A stretch of DNA of 44,343 nucleotides, from the NCBI GenBank assembly GCA_015207365.1, contig JADEXA010000059.1, forward strand, positions 1 through 44,343. The letters are read 5' to 3'. Of this stretch, positions 44,219-44,343 are shown piece after piece. The notes under the pieces are model-generated. The model was given only the letters and a program-made list of their open reading frames with translations, was not told where the DNA came from and searched no databases. Position 1 is the first letter of the stretch, and every line of letters starts with the position of its first letter. A program made the translations under genes and the position numbers. The DNA is from Vacuolonema iberomarrocanum LEGE 07170. GTDB lineage: Bacteria > Cyanobacteriota > Cyanobacteriia > Elainellales > Elainellaceae.

Positions 44219-44343
44219 GTATTTGTTTAGCGGGAATCGTCTGGGGAGAGAGGGGGTAAGGTCATGGCCTCAGCCACCCAATCAATAAAGGAAACACCTT
44301 GCTGCTGAGCGGTGGCGGCCAAGGAGGTCAAAATCTCCCAGGT
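44219..44343 (-). mobile_element. 3' end of an IS element, inverted copy
   Basis: Reverse complement identical to 2-126, including the 38 C-terminal transposase codons with the stop at 44227-44229. Its tip abuts the middle of a family B hairpin. Family as for the left copy (IS66-like, tentative). Confidence 0.7.

Noticed and set aside
1..44343. A composite transposon carrying the 44-kb block
   Set aside because: Cargo is housekeeping (infC, map, thrC, carA, trpD, phoU), composition is uniform, and both ends coincide exactly with the window edges, which fits an assembly break.

Overview
The window reads as a chromosomal segment of a filamentous (Leptolyngbya/Oscillatoria-like) cyanobacterium. 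The evidence is the very high density of GCGATCGC (HIP1) octamers, cyanobacteria-restricted families (DUF3370, DUF4278, DUF6272-type kinase), a group 2 sigma factor, and many multi-PAS/GAF signalling proteins. Gene order is loose, with few operons and large intergenic spaces. No rRNA, tRNA, CRISPR array or prophage is visible.

Layout: 2-126 and 44219-44343 are a perfect 125-bp inverted repeat, the 3' end of a transposase gene at each edge. The segment therefore lies between two inward-facing IS ends, most simply because the assembly broke at IS copies. 335-4609: a histidine kinase with a degenerate ATPase domain, a long gene-free stretch, and a group 2 sigma factor. 5330-8473: a giant PPC-repeat/ELWxxDGT-repeat protein. 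8773-11441: pyrrolidone-carboxylate peptidase, a DUF3370 protein, and two small membrane ORFs. 11872-15964: a Cas4/AddB-like PD-(D/E)XK nuclease convergent with a GAF/PAS histidine kinase. 16732-22953: histidine phosphatase, CysO-like sulfur carrier plus threonine synthase, a DUF4278 protein and membrane-anchored VOC protein pair, one unknown gene, and methionine aminopeptidase. 23271-27892: phoU, trpD, a lipoprotein aspartic protease, carA. 28147-31367: a signalling cassette of DUF6272/SiaB-like kinase, STAS protein and class III adenylate cyclase. 32018-39806: an exopolysaccharide locus (Wzc-like, Wza-like, glycosyltransferase, Wzx-like flippase). 40099-43965: infC, comF, chrA and a small unknown gene.

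The least explained content is between the genes. Family A (four copies) and family B (two complete copies plus one cut by the right-hand IS) are roughly 90-bp elements with nested inverted repeats. Their central stems differ between copies through paired changes that keep the stem intact, and the two families share a similar stem apex. A third class consists of long, near-perfect, mutually unrelated palindromes (arms 15-36 bp). B copies and several of the palindromes lie between convergent gene ends; A copies lie mostly upstream of genes. One element appears to supply the stop codon of the adenylate cyclase, and the right-hand IS sits at the apex of a family B hairpin. These hairpin families are the best candidate for something under-described here. 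No clearly new multi-gene protein system was found, although the CysO-ThrC pair and the kinase/STAS/cyclase cassette merit attention.
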